Positions 1-7,702 of a DNA stretch of 23,126 bases are shown here, one piece after another. Both the position numbers and the translations under genes were made by a program. Within the stretch, counting starts at the first letter, position 1. Every line of letters starts with the position of its first letter. The notes beneath the pieces were generated by a model. The model saw only the letters and a list, made by a program, of their open reading frames with translations. It was not told where the DNA came from and ran no database searches. Origin of the DNA: JAFGOM01 sp964428385 (GTDB lineage: Archaea > Halobacteriota > Methanomicrobia > Methanomicrobiales > Methanospirillaceae). Location: positions 1 through 23,126 of the forward strand of contig CAYRYR010000039.1 in the NCBI GenBank assembly GCA_964428385.1, in the 5' to 3' direction.

Positions 1-331
1 AGTGGCTTCAATGGGGCCATACCCGTTTAGGTATGGTAAGATTATATATACTGGTAATCGATTATACTCAAGATTGCTTCAATGGGGCCATACCCGTTTA
101 GGTATGGTAAGTCTTATCAGAAGCCGGTACTTATGCCAGAGAACTCCTTGCTTCAATGGGGCCATACCCGTTTAGGTATGGTAAGCTCCCAATCCTGCAA
201 AATGACATTGTACCATATATTGCTTCAATGGGGCCATACCCGTTTAGGTATGGTAAGATACAACCAAACCATCAAATGTATAGAGGTAACAAAATGCTTC
301 AATGGGGCCATACCCGTTTAGGTATGGTAAG
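1..331 (-). CRISPR. CRISPR array of the type I-G locus, leader-proximal end
   Basis: Five identical 36-bp repeats start at 5, 76, 150, 222 and 296. They are separated by four spacers of 35, 38, 36 and 38 bp, and the array continues past the left edge. On the minus strand the repeat begins CTTACCATACC and ends CCCCATTGAAGC. It contains a perfect 7-bp stem (CCATACC/GGTATGG) around a 6-nt loop. The ATTGAAGC end resembles the 5' handle of many type I crRNAs, so transcription is leftwards, the same direction as the cas genes. Copy 296-331 is then next to the leader and carries the newest spacer. The base after the repeat is A in four of five cases, so the repeat could be counted as 37 bp with a variant copy at the left. 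Confidence 0.98.
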
Positions 332-640
332 AGTCTCATTTATATATCAATGCCCGAATTTATATAAATATCATTCTTATACGCAAGGTAAATATGATTT
401 AGTAGTATATCCTTGTGACATTCTATGACCATATGCCACATTTCCCTATCGAATACCCCATATCAGATAAAAATACCATTCTATCTATAAATTGCAACAT
501 TTTTTTGGAAATATTATGGCTATGAGGTTTATTTTGATCCTTCATTCTTTCCCTTCATCAAAAATGTAACGATATTCGTGTCATCAACTGTTCGAGCGGT
601 TCCCAGGATTTCATTCACCACTTCACCTCTCGAAAAAAGA
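332..640 (-). promoter_or_regulatory. CRISPR leader with pre-crRNA promoter
   Basis: AT-rich, non-coding stretch between the last cas gene and the first repeat, on the side expected for a leader given the array orientation. On the minus strand a TATA-like element (TTTATATAAAT, about 359-369) would place a transcription start near 335-343, just outside the first repeat. A second AT-rich element at 339-348 would start within the repeat and is less likely. Leaders also carry integration-host sites for Cas1-Cas2; I cannot identify such a site by eye. No credible gene lies here. Confidence 0.75.
631..640 (-). terminator. T-tract directly after cas2 stop
   Basis: On the minus strand the cas2 stop codon TGA is followed at once by TCTTTTTTCG. 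Short U-tracts without a required hairpin act as terminators in archaea. This one would separate cas operon transcription from the array, which would then depend on its own leader promoter. Functional termination is an inference. Confidence 0.45.
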
Positions 641-940
641 TCAGAAGATGAGAACTGATGGATTGTTTACCTCATGGCGAACCCCTAAAAATTCTATTCG
701 TTTCTCAACCTCTCCATCAAGCGGTCCGAGATGTATAATCATTACACGATCCTCATCATGCTTTATTATTTCGTTCAGTGCAGCTACCAACTCTATTCTG
801 CCTTTTCTGGAGAGATTGCATCGAAATACTGAATAGTGAAGACTATCGCCAAAACCTTTCATCGTTTTATGAACGTAATAAAGACGTTTTGGGTCAGAAA
901 TATCATAACTTACGATATATACATGCAATCCAGTCATCAT
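641..940 (-). CDS. cas2: CRISPR-associated endonuclease Cas2
   Basis: A 99-residue protein, normal for Cas2. It is the small partner of Cas1 in the spacer-integration complex. The N-terminal strand VYIVSYDISDPKR carries the conserved aspartate (D13) of the ferredoxin-like fold, and the C-terminus NPSVLIF fits the exchanged last strand of the dimer. It begins 9 bp after the cas4-cas1 stop, so the two are co-transcribed. Two adjacent ATG codons (938-940 and 935-937) follow a weak GAGTGAT ribosome-binding site, which sits better with the second ATG; the difference is one residue. It is the last cas gene before the leader. Confidence 0.95.
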   Translation of the reverse strand: MMTGLHVYIVSYDISDPKRLYYVHKTMKGFGDSLHYSVFRCNLSRKGRIELVAALNEIIKHDEDRVMIIHLGPLDGEVEKRIEFLGVRHEVNNPSVLIF

Positions 941-949
941 ATCACTCTG

Positions 950-2638
950 TTATCGTGTGCAAAATGGTGGATATTCTTCAATTTCACCCTGAATCACCCG
1001 TGCCAGGAGTCTCGCCTGAATTTCCAGAATACGCCTGTAACTAACCTTATAACCAAAAAGTGGATGGATTATCTCTGTACTCATCCTCCTTTCGTACCCG
1101 GAGATCACTGTCTTCTTCCCTTTTGATGTGAGAGTTACACCAACGCCTCTACATATGAAGTCTGAATATGAGAGCTCGCCATTGTTAAAAAGAGTAATTG
1201 TTGTGGAATCTGCAAGAAGTGGACGGAACTCCTCCATGAGATCAAGGGCAAGAGCAGGCCGGCCATATCGGGGTCGATGGTAGAAACCCAGATATGGATC
1301 AAATCCAACCGCAAGAAGTGTAACAAAGACTTCCTTGACCATGACCCCGTAAAGGTAGGATAATACGGAATTTATCGGGTCTTTTGGCGGTCTTTTGTTA
1401 CGATTCTCAAAGGAAAAGTTCATACCCTCTGATTTGAGAAGATTATTGAATCGGGAGAAATATATCTGGGCAGCAGCTCCCTCTATGCCGAGCAGACCTT
1501 CCGGACTTTGCACCTCCTGAGCATCTTTGGCAAGTCGATTCAGTGTGTTGAGCAGCTCTTTTGGAACATCTCCATCGTTTCTGCGTAGGAGTGTTCTGGA
1601 GTTTCGGATCTTGCCATTAACGAACTGCCGTGCAATCTCAAGAGATCTACAACGATCATCTGCTCTTTTAAACTGGTGAATCCTCAACTCGACGTTTTTA
1701 TGAGAATGCCCCTGTGAAATGCCATAAAACCATCCCCCGTACGAAAAATAGCATACCGGAACACCTTTCTGAAGGAGAATAGAGAGAGCAGGGGTAGTAA
1801 TCCCAACCCCTCCAAAGAGAGAAACCTGTGCGATTTCCCGTATTTTCGCATCTCCTGTCTTCTCTTTTTGTGACCAGATATCCAGGCGATCCCCATGCAG
1901 TCGAACAGTCTGCCCATGGCCGGCAACATAGAGAGGAACCCGATCATCTCTCGAGGGAACCAGCCTCCTCATCAGTTTGGTTGCTTCTTTCTCCTTCTCC
2001 ATCTGCCTGAGGGCATTCACTTCATCAGGAAGACATATGCCAGCAAGGGAACACCGGATGCATTTTGAGCTGCTCTCTAATGGAGGGGGCATCCTGCCCA
2101 TTTTTGCCATGCTCCTGAGAATCTCGATCAATTCTTTAGTTCTGGAAACCAGATTTTCATCGAAGGGAATACTCACTTTCGTTTTTGATTTGACGTAGTA
2201 TATGATTCCTTCAGAACAATGAAATCCATTTTCACGGAGAACAAGGCCCTGAGCACAGAGTTGTACCCGTTCAGGCTCATACGCTCCTTCGGGCAGATCT
2301 GGCATCGTCCCTCTTTTATATTCAACCGGTGTGACAGATTTACCCTGACCTTCAAGGAGGTCGATGCGGCAGACAATGCCAATATCTGGTCCTGTTAAAT
2401 CGACCGATCTGGCGTGGAAGTACTCCTTCTCTCCCTCCTCATCCTCAGGTATCGCCCCTAAACGCTGATCGACCCGCCTATGCTGAAACCTGCCGTCCAC
2501 AGTATCAGCACTATCGACAAATTCTCCCTGAACCCATTCGATATAACAGAGCCTCGGACAGTATACAAACTCATTAAGCATCCGTGCGGGTATGAGATCA
2601 GGAACCCACCCCTCATCCGGATGCATCTCTTCATTCAT
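950..2638 (-). CDS. cas4-cas1: Cas4-Cas1 fusion protein (adaptation module)
   Basis: A 562-residue fusion that processes prespacers, selects the PAM and integrates spacers with Cas2. The N-terminal Cas4 part (about 1-215) has the iron-sulfur cysteines C27, C193, C196 and C202, plus RecB-type nuclease residues D93 and E106-Y-K108. The Cas1 part (about 220-562) has catalytic E386 in GIEGAAAQIYF, H454 in GFYHRPRYGRP, and D466/E469 in LDLMEEFRP. All catalytic positions I can identify are intact. Cas4-Cas1 fusions are typical of type I-G/I-U loci and have been studied in Geobacter sulfurreducens, where the Cas4 part controls PAM choice. The ATG at 2638 follows AAGGTCATA. Upstream is a 122-bp gap to csb2, the largest in the operon, with a possible second promoter. 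Confidence 0.97.
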   Translation of the reverse strand: MNEEMHPDEGWVPDLIPARMLNEFVYCPRLCYIEWVQGEFVDSADTVDGRFQHRRVDQRLGAIPEDEEGEKEYFHARSVDLTGPDIGIVCRIDLLEGQGKSVTPVEYKRGTMPDLPEGAYEPERVQLCAQGLVLRENGFHCSEGIIYYVKSKTKVSIPFDENLVSRTKELIEILRSMAKMGRMPPPLESSSKCIRCSLAGICLPDEVNALRQMEKEKEATKLMRRLVPSRDDRVPLYVAGHGQTVRLHGDRLDIWSQKEKTGDAKIREIAQVSLFGGVGITTPALSILLQKGVPVCYFSYGGWFYGISQGHSHKNVELRIHQFKRADDRCRSLEIARQFVNGKIRNSRTLLRRNDGDVPKELLNTLNRLAKDAQEVQSPEGLLGIEGAAAQIYFSRFNNLLKSEGMNFSFENRNKRPPKDPINSVLSYLYGVMVKEVFVTLLAVGFDPYLGFYHRPRYGRPALALDLMEEFRPLLADSTTITLFNNGELSYSDFICRGVGVTLTSKGKKTVISGYERRMSTEIIHPLFGYKVSYRRILEIQARLLARVIQGEIEEYPPFCTR

Positions 2639-2697
2639 TATGACCTTATGCTACCTGTTCATTAGTTCCTGAAATGCTACTTTTTTATCAGCCTTTT

Positions 2698-2708
2698 TTT
2701 AAAATAAA
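2698..2708 (-). promoter_or_regulatory. Candidate internal TATA box before cas4-cas1
   Basis: In the 122-bp gap between csb2 and cas4-cas1 the minus strand reads TTTATTTTAA. A start about 25 nt downstream (near 2678) would leave a leader of about 40 nt before the ATG. It could let the adaptation genes be expressed separately from the effector genes. The call rests on base composition and spacing only. Confidence 0.3.
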
Positions 2709-2760
2709 GCCATGTTTGTTTTCTCTGGAAAATGAAATTTGGATAAACCATCACCATTTC

Positions 2761-4242
2761 TCAATCACGAACCGGAATAAACTGTCCAAGTCCGAAATGT
2801 GCTCCGTATCCCAGTGCTATCGGGCCGGCAACAGGTTCTGGAAAAGTTATCTCAAATCCGTATCCCATTTTATCAGGATCTCCTTTTCTATTTCGTCTGA
2901 ATTCAAGCCATCTAATCGTTCGATCATTTCGAATCGATAACCGTTCAAGTGGAATGACCGATACCGGCTCTGGCAGGCCGTGGTTGAGAGCTTCGCGCCT
3001 GACCTCGCTGGTGAGCCACTCCATAAGCGGTCCACGCCCCTTTCTGTAATGTCGTGGTGGGACAAACGGTGTTGAGCTTTGAAACTGTCTCAATGTTCTT
3101 GTATCTGCAAAATCTTCACGCTGCCCCCATTTTAGAGGCACAAAGAAGATATCTGGCTTGCCGTCAGGTTGCCATATTTGGTTCAATCGATCCAGGGCAA
3201 CCCGTTCCGAATGATTGAATGGTATTTTGGATACGATGACCAGATGATCGAGCCACCCGTCATTATCCTGGTCGAGAGGGAGGACATAGATATGCTGATG
3301 CCCTTTCATGGGTATACCCTCTGGCTCCTTACCACTGAAGAGAGATGATACATTTCCGGCATCTCCAATGACTCTCTTATGAATCCCCATCAATTTCCGG
3401 TGAATACGCTCAGATACTTCGATGGTTGCCGTTACTGAAGGTGTCACCCTCGATTCAAGCGCATAGATAACCCCGGTGTATCCTGGATCCGCATATTTCG
3501 TCCGTAGTGATGGTGTCACGTTAAAACAACGGGAAGAGCGCTGATAGATGACATACTGAAAGGCTGGTGGGACACTGAGATGATTTGTGTGCATATCAGC
3601 GGTCGTGAAAGCCAGTGCATCCATCCAGCTCAGTGTATGTGGCTTTTCCTTTTTCGTTCGCGGCTGGTTAATGTATGGATTATCATTGTACGCCTTCACT
3701 GACACAGGGCATGCAACCTTAACCATCTCCAGATCGTTGTGTGATGGAGAACCATAATCGGGGGCACAGTTCCATCGTACCCTGACTGCATCTGAAAGGA
3801 CTTTCGCATCTACCCACGATTCAGATCTTCCCAGATAGTTCATCTGGGAAAGCATTCTATCAAGATCATCTTTCTGCGTCTGGGTGAGGTCGGTATTCGG
3901 CCACATCATCAAAAGAGGTGATCCTTTCAGGATAACGACGAAAGCATCGAATATCAGCTGCTTATCAGTTATTTCTTTCGTGTTCTCACTGAGAAATGAT
4001 CTCGTATGAGAAGCATTCGCCCGCGGCAGCTGGAAGACAGGGGGTTCAGAAGCCAGAGCTTCAAAAACCGGTTCGACCCTCTCAACAGGCCACTCATCGA
4101 GTTTCCGCTTCCAGACATCATAAAGCCCGCGTATAAGCCTGTACGGTGAAGGTGGCCATTCCGGCACTCCTTCATTGACGTTTCGGCCCCATGGCGTCGC
4201 ATGAAACCGTCCTGTCAGAAAATCCAGTTCGATCGCCAGCAT
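2761..4242 (-). CDS. csb2: Type I-G Csb2 (GSU0054 family, Cas5-Cas6 fusion)
   Basis: A 493-residue RAMP-type protein. In type I-G systems Csb2 combines a Cas5-like part, which holds the crRNA 5' end, with a Cas6-like part thought to cut the repeat. The N-terminus MLAIELDFLTGRFHATPW followed by WPPSPYRLIRGLYD is characteristic of the family. The stretch MKGHQHIYVLPLDQDNDGWLDH carries histidines that are candidates for the RNase site. The C-terminal GYGAHFGLGQF is the glycine-rich loop of RAMP folds. The gene starts 14 bp after the csb1 stop, with a strong site (GAGGAGGT, 6 nt before ATG) lying in that gap, so the two are tightly coupled. The assignment rests on family resemblance plus locus order. 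Confidence 0.9.
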   Translation of the reverse strand: MLAIELDFLTGRFHATPWGRNVNEGVPEWPPSPYRLIRGLYDVWKRKLDEWPVERVEPVFEALASEPPVFQLPRANASHTRSFLSENTKEITDKQLIFDAFVVILKGSPLLMMWPNTDLTQTQKDDLDRMLSQMNYLGRSESWVDAKVLSDAVRVRWNCAPDYGSPSHNDLEMVKVACPVSVKAYNDNPYINQPRTKKEKPHTLSWMDALAFTTADMHTNHLSVPPAFQYVIYQRSSRCFNVTPSLRTKYADPGYTGVIYALESRVTPSVTATIEVSERIHRKLMGIHKRVIGDAGNVSSLFSGKEPEGIPMKGHQHIYVLPLDQDNDGWLDHLVIVSKIPFNHSERVALDRLNQIWQPDGKPDIFFVPLKWGQREDFADTRTLRQFQSSTPFVPPRHYRKGRGPLMEWLTSEVRREALNHGLPEPVSVIPLERLSIRNDRTIRWLEFRRNRKGDPDKMGYGFEITFPEPVAGPIALGYGAHFGLGQFIPVRD

Positions 4243-4256
4243 ACTGGGACCTCCTC

Positions 4257-5285
4257 TTATGAATCTACTTCGTCTTCATTGGATTTGCCCTTCTTGTCAT
4301 CCTTTTTTAACTTCACAGGGGTGATCAGTTCTGTTACCGGTGGATCAGCAAAGAGCCCTTCATGAGTACACGCTGCAATCTTCTCCTTAATAAACATAAG
4401 AAGATCGGCTTCTTCTGGAATGGTATAGCCATGAGGAGTAGTCACCCTGATATCCCCATTCAGCACAAAGTCACAGGCAGTCCTCAATCGCAGCCCCTCT
4501 CTTAAAAACCGACGAATCTTGTACAGTCCAAGGGCAATGAGGAGATCCTTTGCATCATCATGCAGACTGTAGCCATTCAGAAGGGCGAGATCAAAATTGA
4601 AATAGGCAACAACACGCCCTGCAGTGTACTCAGTGCGGTGGTAGGGCACATTTCCATAGACATCCTTATCATAATTTTCTGATCGTATCTTACCCGTCGG
4701 ATCCAGGGGGCTGTTCTTGACGCCGCCTGATGCAGCTTCTCTTATGTCTTCTGCCTCAATGAAGCCGCTAAGTGCCCGCTGAAGTTTCACCCTTCCATCT
4801 TCAAGGTTTGCCATAAATGCTCCGTGAAGGAGGGAGTTAGGATCATAATAGAGGAATGCTTCGGCTATCTTCTTCCAGTTGAGGGGTTTTCCCTTCTCAT
4901 ATTCAGCTTTATTCTTAAATTTTGTTTTAAATTCATCATTGCTGATGATGAAGGGGGAATTTATTCGGTGAGCCTCAATGAGTGAGCTGGTCTCAGTCTC
5001 AACTTCCCCATGAAGTGTAACATGAATATAGGGAATACCCTGAAGTTCCGGGTCGATACCGGGGCCTGATCCATTAAGGCAAGTCTGTTCAAGCCGGTTC
5101 GCGATCGATTGAGCTGACTCAACGAGGATCATACGTGTTCCATTCGGGCTCTCATATACCGCTGCCCCAAGATCGGGAAAGCCCGTTGGCTGGAATCGTT
5201 CTCCCTGAATGACTTTCAAATCTGCTTCGATCAGAAGACGGGGAATATTAGTGAAAATTTCCATGGTGATGTCTTTTCCTGTCAT
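4257..5285 (-). CDS. csb1: Type I-G Csb1 (GSU0053 family, Cas7 backbone)
   Basis: A 342-residue Cas7-family protein expected to polymerise along the crRNA as the backbone of the effector complex. Family hallmarks are FQPTGFPDLGAAVYE (31-45) and LVESAQSIANRLE (54-66). The central RTEYTAGRVVAYFNFDLALL resembles the RNA-contacting core of Cas7. The tail after about residue 320 is lysine- and acid-rich and probably disordered. The ATG at 5285 follows AAGGTATTCAT, a good ribosome-binding site; the alternative ATG at 5264 lacks one. It is 29 bp downstream of csx17 and 14 bp upstream of csb2. Confidence 0.95.
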   Translation of the reverse strand: MTGKDITMEIFTNIPRLLIEADLKVIQGERFQPTGFPDLGAAVYESPNGTRMILVESAQSIANRLEQTCLNGSGPGIDPELQGIPYIHVTLHGEVETETSSLIEAHRINSPFIISNDEFKTKFKNKAEYEKGKPLNWKKIAEAFLYYDPNSLLHGAFMANLEDGRVKLQRALSGFIEAEDIREAASGGVKNSPLDPTGKIRSENYDKDVYGNVPYHRTEYTAGRVVAYFNFDLALLNGYSLHDDAKDLLIALGLYKIRRFLREGLRLRTACDFVLNGDIRVTTPHGYTIPEEADLLMFIKEKIAACTHEGLFADPPVTELITPVKLKKDDKKGKSNEDEVDS

Positions 5286-5314
5286 ATGAATACCTTCTTT
5301 TCAATTTGTTATTA

Positions 5315-7702
5315 CTACTTATCTTGTGGTTTCAATACGAGCTTCATCATCTCCTTTTCATCCTGTATTGGAAGAAGAAGAGCGGCAGTTATCCTGATAC
5401 CATTATTTCCGTTTGGGAAAGAAGTGGTGATGGGGATGAGGCCCGTTGATCGTAGTCGACGTCCGGCAATAGTGCATGCATCCATGATGCGACCTGCACA
5501 AAGGAGGGGGATAATGGAGGCTTCCGGTTTGATGATAATCGGTTCGCCTTCTCTCCTGATTCCACCTGGCAGGAAGAGCAGCTTCAACAGGGCAAAGGAA
5601 CGTGGCACAATAGTATGGACAACCGGTCTGCCCCACCCATGGTGATGCATCAACTCTCTCCTGACTGCAGAAACTTCCGTTTTCTCTTCCCATCTGATCC
5701 AGGTCAGCCCAAAAAGCAGATCCTCGATGAGCGATTCATCAAGATTACCTTCTATCAAGGCGCTGATATCCTCATAACAGAGCTGAATTGCACCATAAAG
5801 AGGATTTTTTTCTGTGCCGAGCCGATTGGCATCCATCATCCTTCGGGCAAGAACAGAGGAAAGACAGGTGGTAAACGAGTTCCCCTCCCACGATATCTGA
5901 CCTCTTCCGCTCCCCCATGACCAGGGTTTTTGAGGATCAACCGGTTCAAGATTTGACCGAATCGGACCAACCCCCCCGGTACCCCGGATAGACGCCAGAG
6001 CGACTGCAATTCTCATCTCAATGCTTCCGTCGTCGGCAGCAACAATCCATTTGGGATGGAGCCCTGACAGAGGCCTGCCAACAATCGGGTTTCCATGATG
6101 TCCGCTATGAGAGATGAGCTTCTCAAGTTGTCCGATGGCCGCTATCAGATACTTAAGATGGGTAGCACCTCCATGCAGGAGGGTATCGTAAATCGCCTCA
6201 TCGATCCTCCTCCGTGCAGAGGTGAATCTTGCGGGAGTTTCATCGCGTTTGAATCTATCAATGATTCTTAAAAGTGGATTGAGTTCCCGTAAGAGATCGC
6301 TCTCAGTTCTGAACCCGACCGGGAACCGGCCAGCTGGTAATGCCACATAATTATCCCCTCTTCTTTTGAGCAGGCTGTAGCGGACAAATTCTGATATGCC
6401 CCGGTCAATCCCGAGGGAAGTTGCTGCCTCGGCAAATTCTATCCCGTTCGATGCGGGGGTTCGGCCAAGATCAGCCCTGCCTTCGCTCAGGAGTGATCGA
6501 ATTTCACGATAACTAGCTGGACGTTTCCATAACGGTACCCAAATCTCAGCTCGTGCCTCTTCCTGTTCAGAGGAGGAACCATATCCCACCGGTGTTGATC
6601 TGACAGTAAAAGGGCTCCTGAGAAAACCCCCGCCAATTGATTTCTGGCTTCGTGAGACCGAACTTGCCCATGGTATCGTTCCTTCCATAGTAAAGATGTA
6701 TGTCCACGGATTAACCGGGAATTTTTTTGTTTCGATACCACAGCCCTGATTAAACCCGCCAGCCCGCCCAGGATCATACTGGCCCACACTGGCATACTGA
6801 AGTTTGTCTGTTGGTTCACCAAAGAGGGTGCTCTTTAAGAGACTGCCTGAAACTTCAGGATAATCAATGAGCATCCATTTGAGATTCTTCATAAAGCCAT
6901 TTGAATACTCAAGCCGACCTTCATTACCCCCTGTTCCAAGAATTGGCGGGTATTGTGGTTCACCATCAGGATCGATGACCACTGCAGCATCTATCCACTC
7001 AACAGCACAGTCATCAAGGCGATCCCTGCAGGCAGAGATTATCTGCTCTTTTCCTGAACCCCGTTCAATTGATTTAATCTGGTTTCTGATCTTCTTTGCA
7101 GATGCTATGAGCGCTTTAATTGTATGGGCCCGTTCGTTCTGACATTGAGATGCATTTTTTGGAAGTGTTGTCTGATTTTCAAGGTCTTTAATAGTCAGGG
7201 ACAAAATATTCTCATCAGGAGAGAAAAGAGGTATAAGACCTGCCAGTGTGCGGGTTTCATTAATTTGATTTAGATAATCTTCCTTTTTCTTTCCTTTGCT
7301 TTTTTCAGCCCTCTCCTGTAACTGGCCCAACAACTCTTCGATGGGGAAGGTGACATCCGGCATCTCAGGCAATGAATGGACTGTCCTGATTACCCTTTGA
7401 TACTGTGCAAAACGTTCTTCATCACTCTCCAGTATGGCCTTCAGCCCTTCGATATTGTCCCCCTCGTAGAAACCGCTCCCCCCACTCCATGGTGAAACAA
7501 TAGGGGTGGGGACATACTCATTTTGGAAAAAATTCAAAAGTTCGTCCCTGTCAAGAGCAGATTTGATATAAAAGATACTGTTTTTCCACCATCCCCGTGT
7601 ATCCGGATCCTTCTGTTCACTGACCAGCCTGAGTACGGCAAGTCCTGTCAGGTACGAAGAGAGTGGCTCTGAAGTGCAGCCTTCAAGCCGTATTATACTC
7701 AT
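5315..7702 (-). CDS. csx17: Type I-G Csx17 (large-subunit, Cas8g)
   Basis: A 795-residue signature protein of type I-G (I-U), the presumed large subunit that recognises PAM and opens target DNA. The opening IRLEGCTSEPLSSYLTGLAV with LRLVSEQKDPDTRGWW, then PTPIVSPWSGGSGFYEGDN (about 66-84), is the recognisable family N-terminus. The central part is poorly conserved and charged. The C-terminal region is probably alpha-helical, as in Cas8-type subunits. Its start overlaps the cas3 stop by 4 bp (ATGA), which indicates translational coupling. No frameshift or internal stop was seen. It is near the usual family length as far as I can judge. Confidence 0.93.
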   Translation of the reverse strand: MSIIRLEGCTSEPLSSYLTGLAVLRLVSEQKDPDTRGWWKNSIFYIKSALDRDELLNFFQNEYVPTPIVSPWSGGSGFYEGDNIEGLKAILESDEERFAQYQRVIRTVHSLPEMPDVTFPIEELLGQLQERAEKSKGKKKEDYLNQINETRTLAGLIPLFSPDENILSLTIKDLENQTTLPKNASQCQNERAHTIKALIASAKKIRNQIKSIERGSGKEQIISACRDRLDDCAVEWIDAAVVIDPDGEPQYPPILGTGGNEGRLEYSNGFMKNLKWMLIDYPEVSGSLLKSTLFGEPTDKLQYASVGQYDPGRAGGFNQGCGIETKKFPVNPWTYIFTMEGTIPWASSVSRSQKSIGGGFLRSPFTVRSTPVGYGSSSEQEEARAEIWVPLWKRPASYREIRSLLSEGRADLGRTPASNGIEFAEAATSLGIDRGISEFVRYSLLKRRGDNYVALPAGRFPVGFRTESDLLRELNPLLRIIDRFKRDETPARFTSARRRIDEAIYDTLLHGGATHLKYLIAAIGQLEKLISHSGHHGNPIVGRPLSGLHPKWIVAADDGSIEMRIAVALASIRGTGGVGPIRSNLEPVDPQKPWSWGSGRGQISWEGNSFTTCLSSVLARRMMDANRLGTEKNPLYGAIQLCYEDISALIEGNLDESLIEDLLFGLTWIRWEEKTEVSAVRRELMHHHGWGRPVVHTIVPRSFALLKLLFLPGGIRREGEPIIIKPEASIIPLLCAGRIMDACTIAGRRLRSTGLIPITTSFPNGNNGIRITAALLLPIQDEKEMMKLVLKPQDK

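Noticed and set aside
82..428. Two overlapping open frames with repeated MGPYPFRYGK or LLQWGHTRLGMV units.
   Set aside because: They are translations of the CRISPR repeats and spacers, not genes.
640..2200. Several plus-strand open frames of 60-96 codons across cas2 and cas4-cas1.
   Set aside because: They are antisense shadows of well-supported cas genes and have no recognisable domains.
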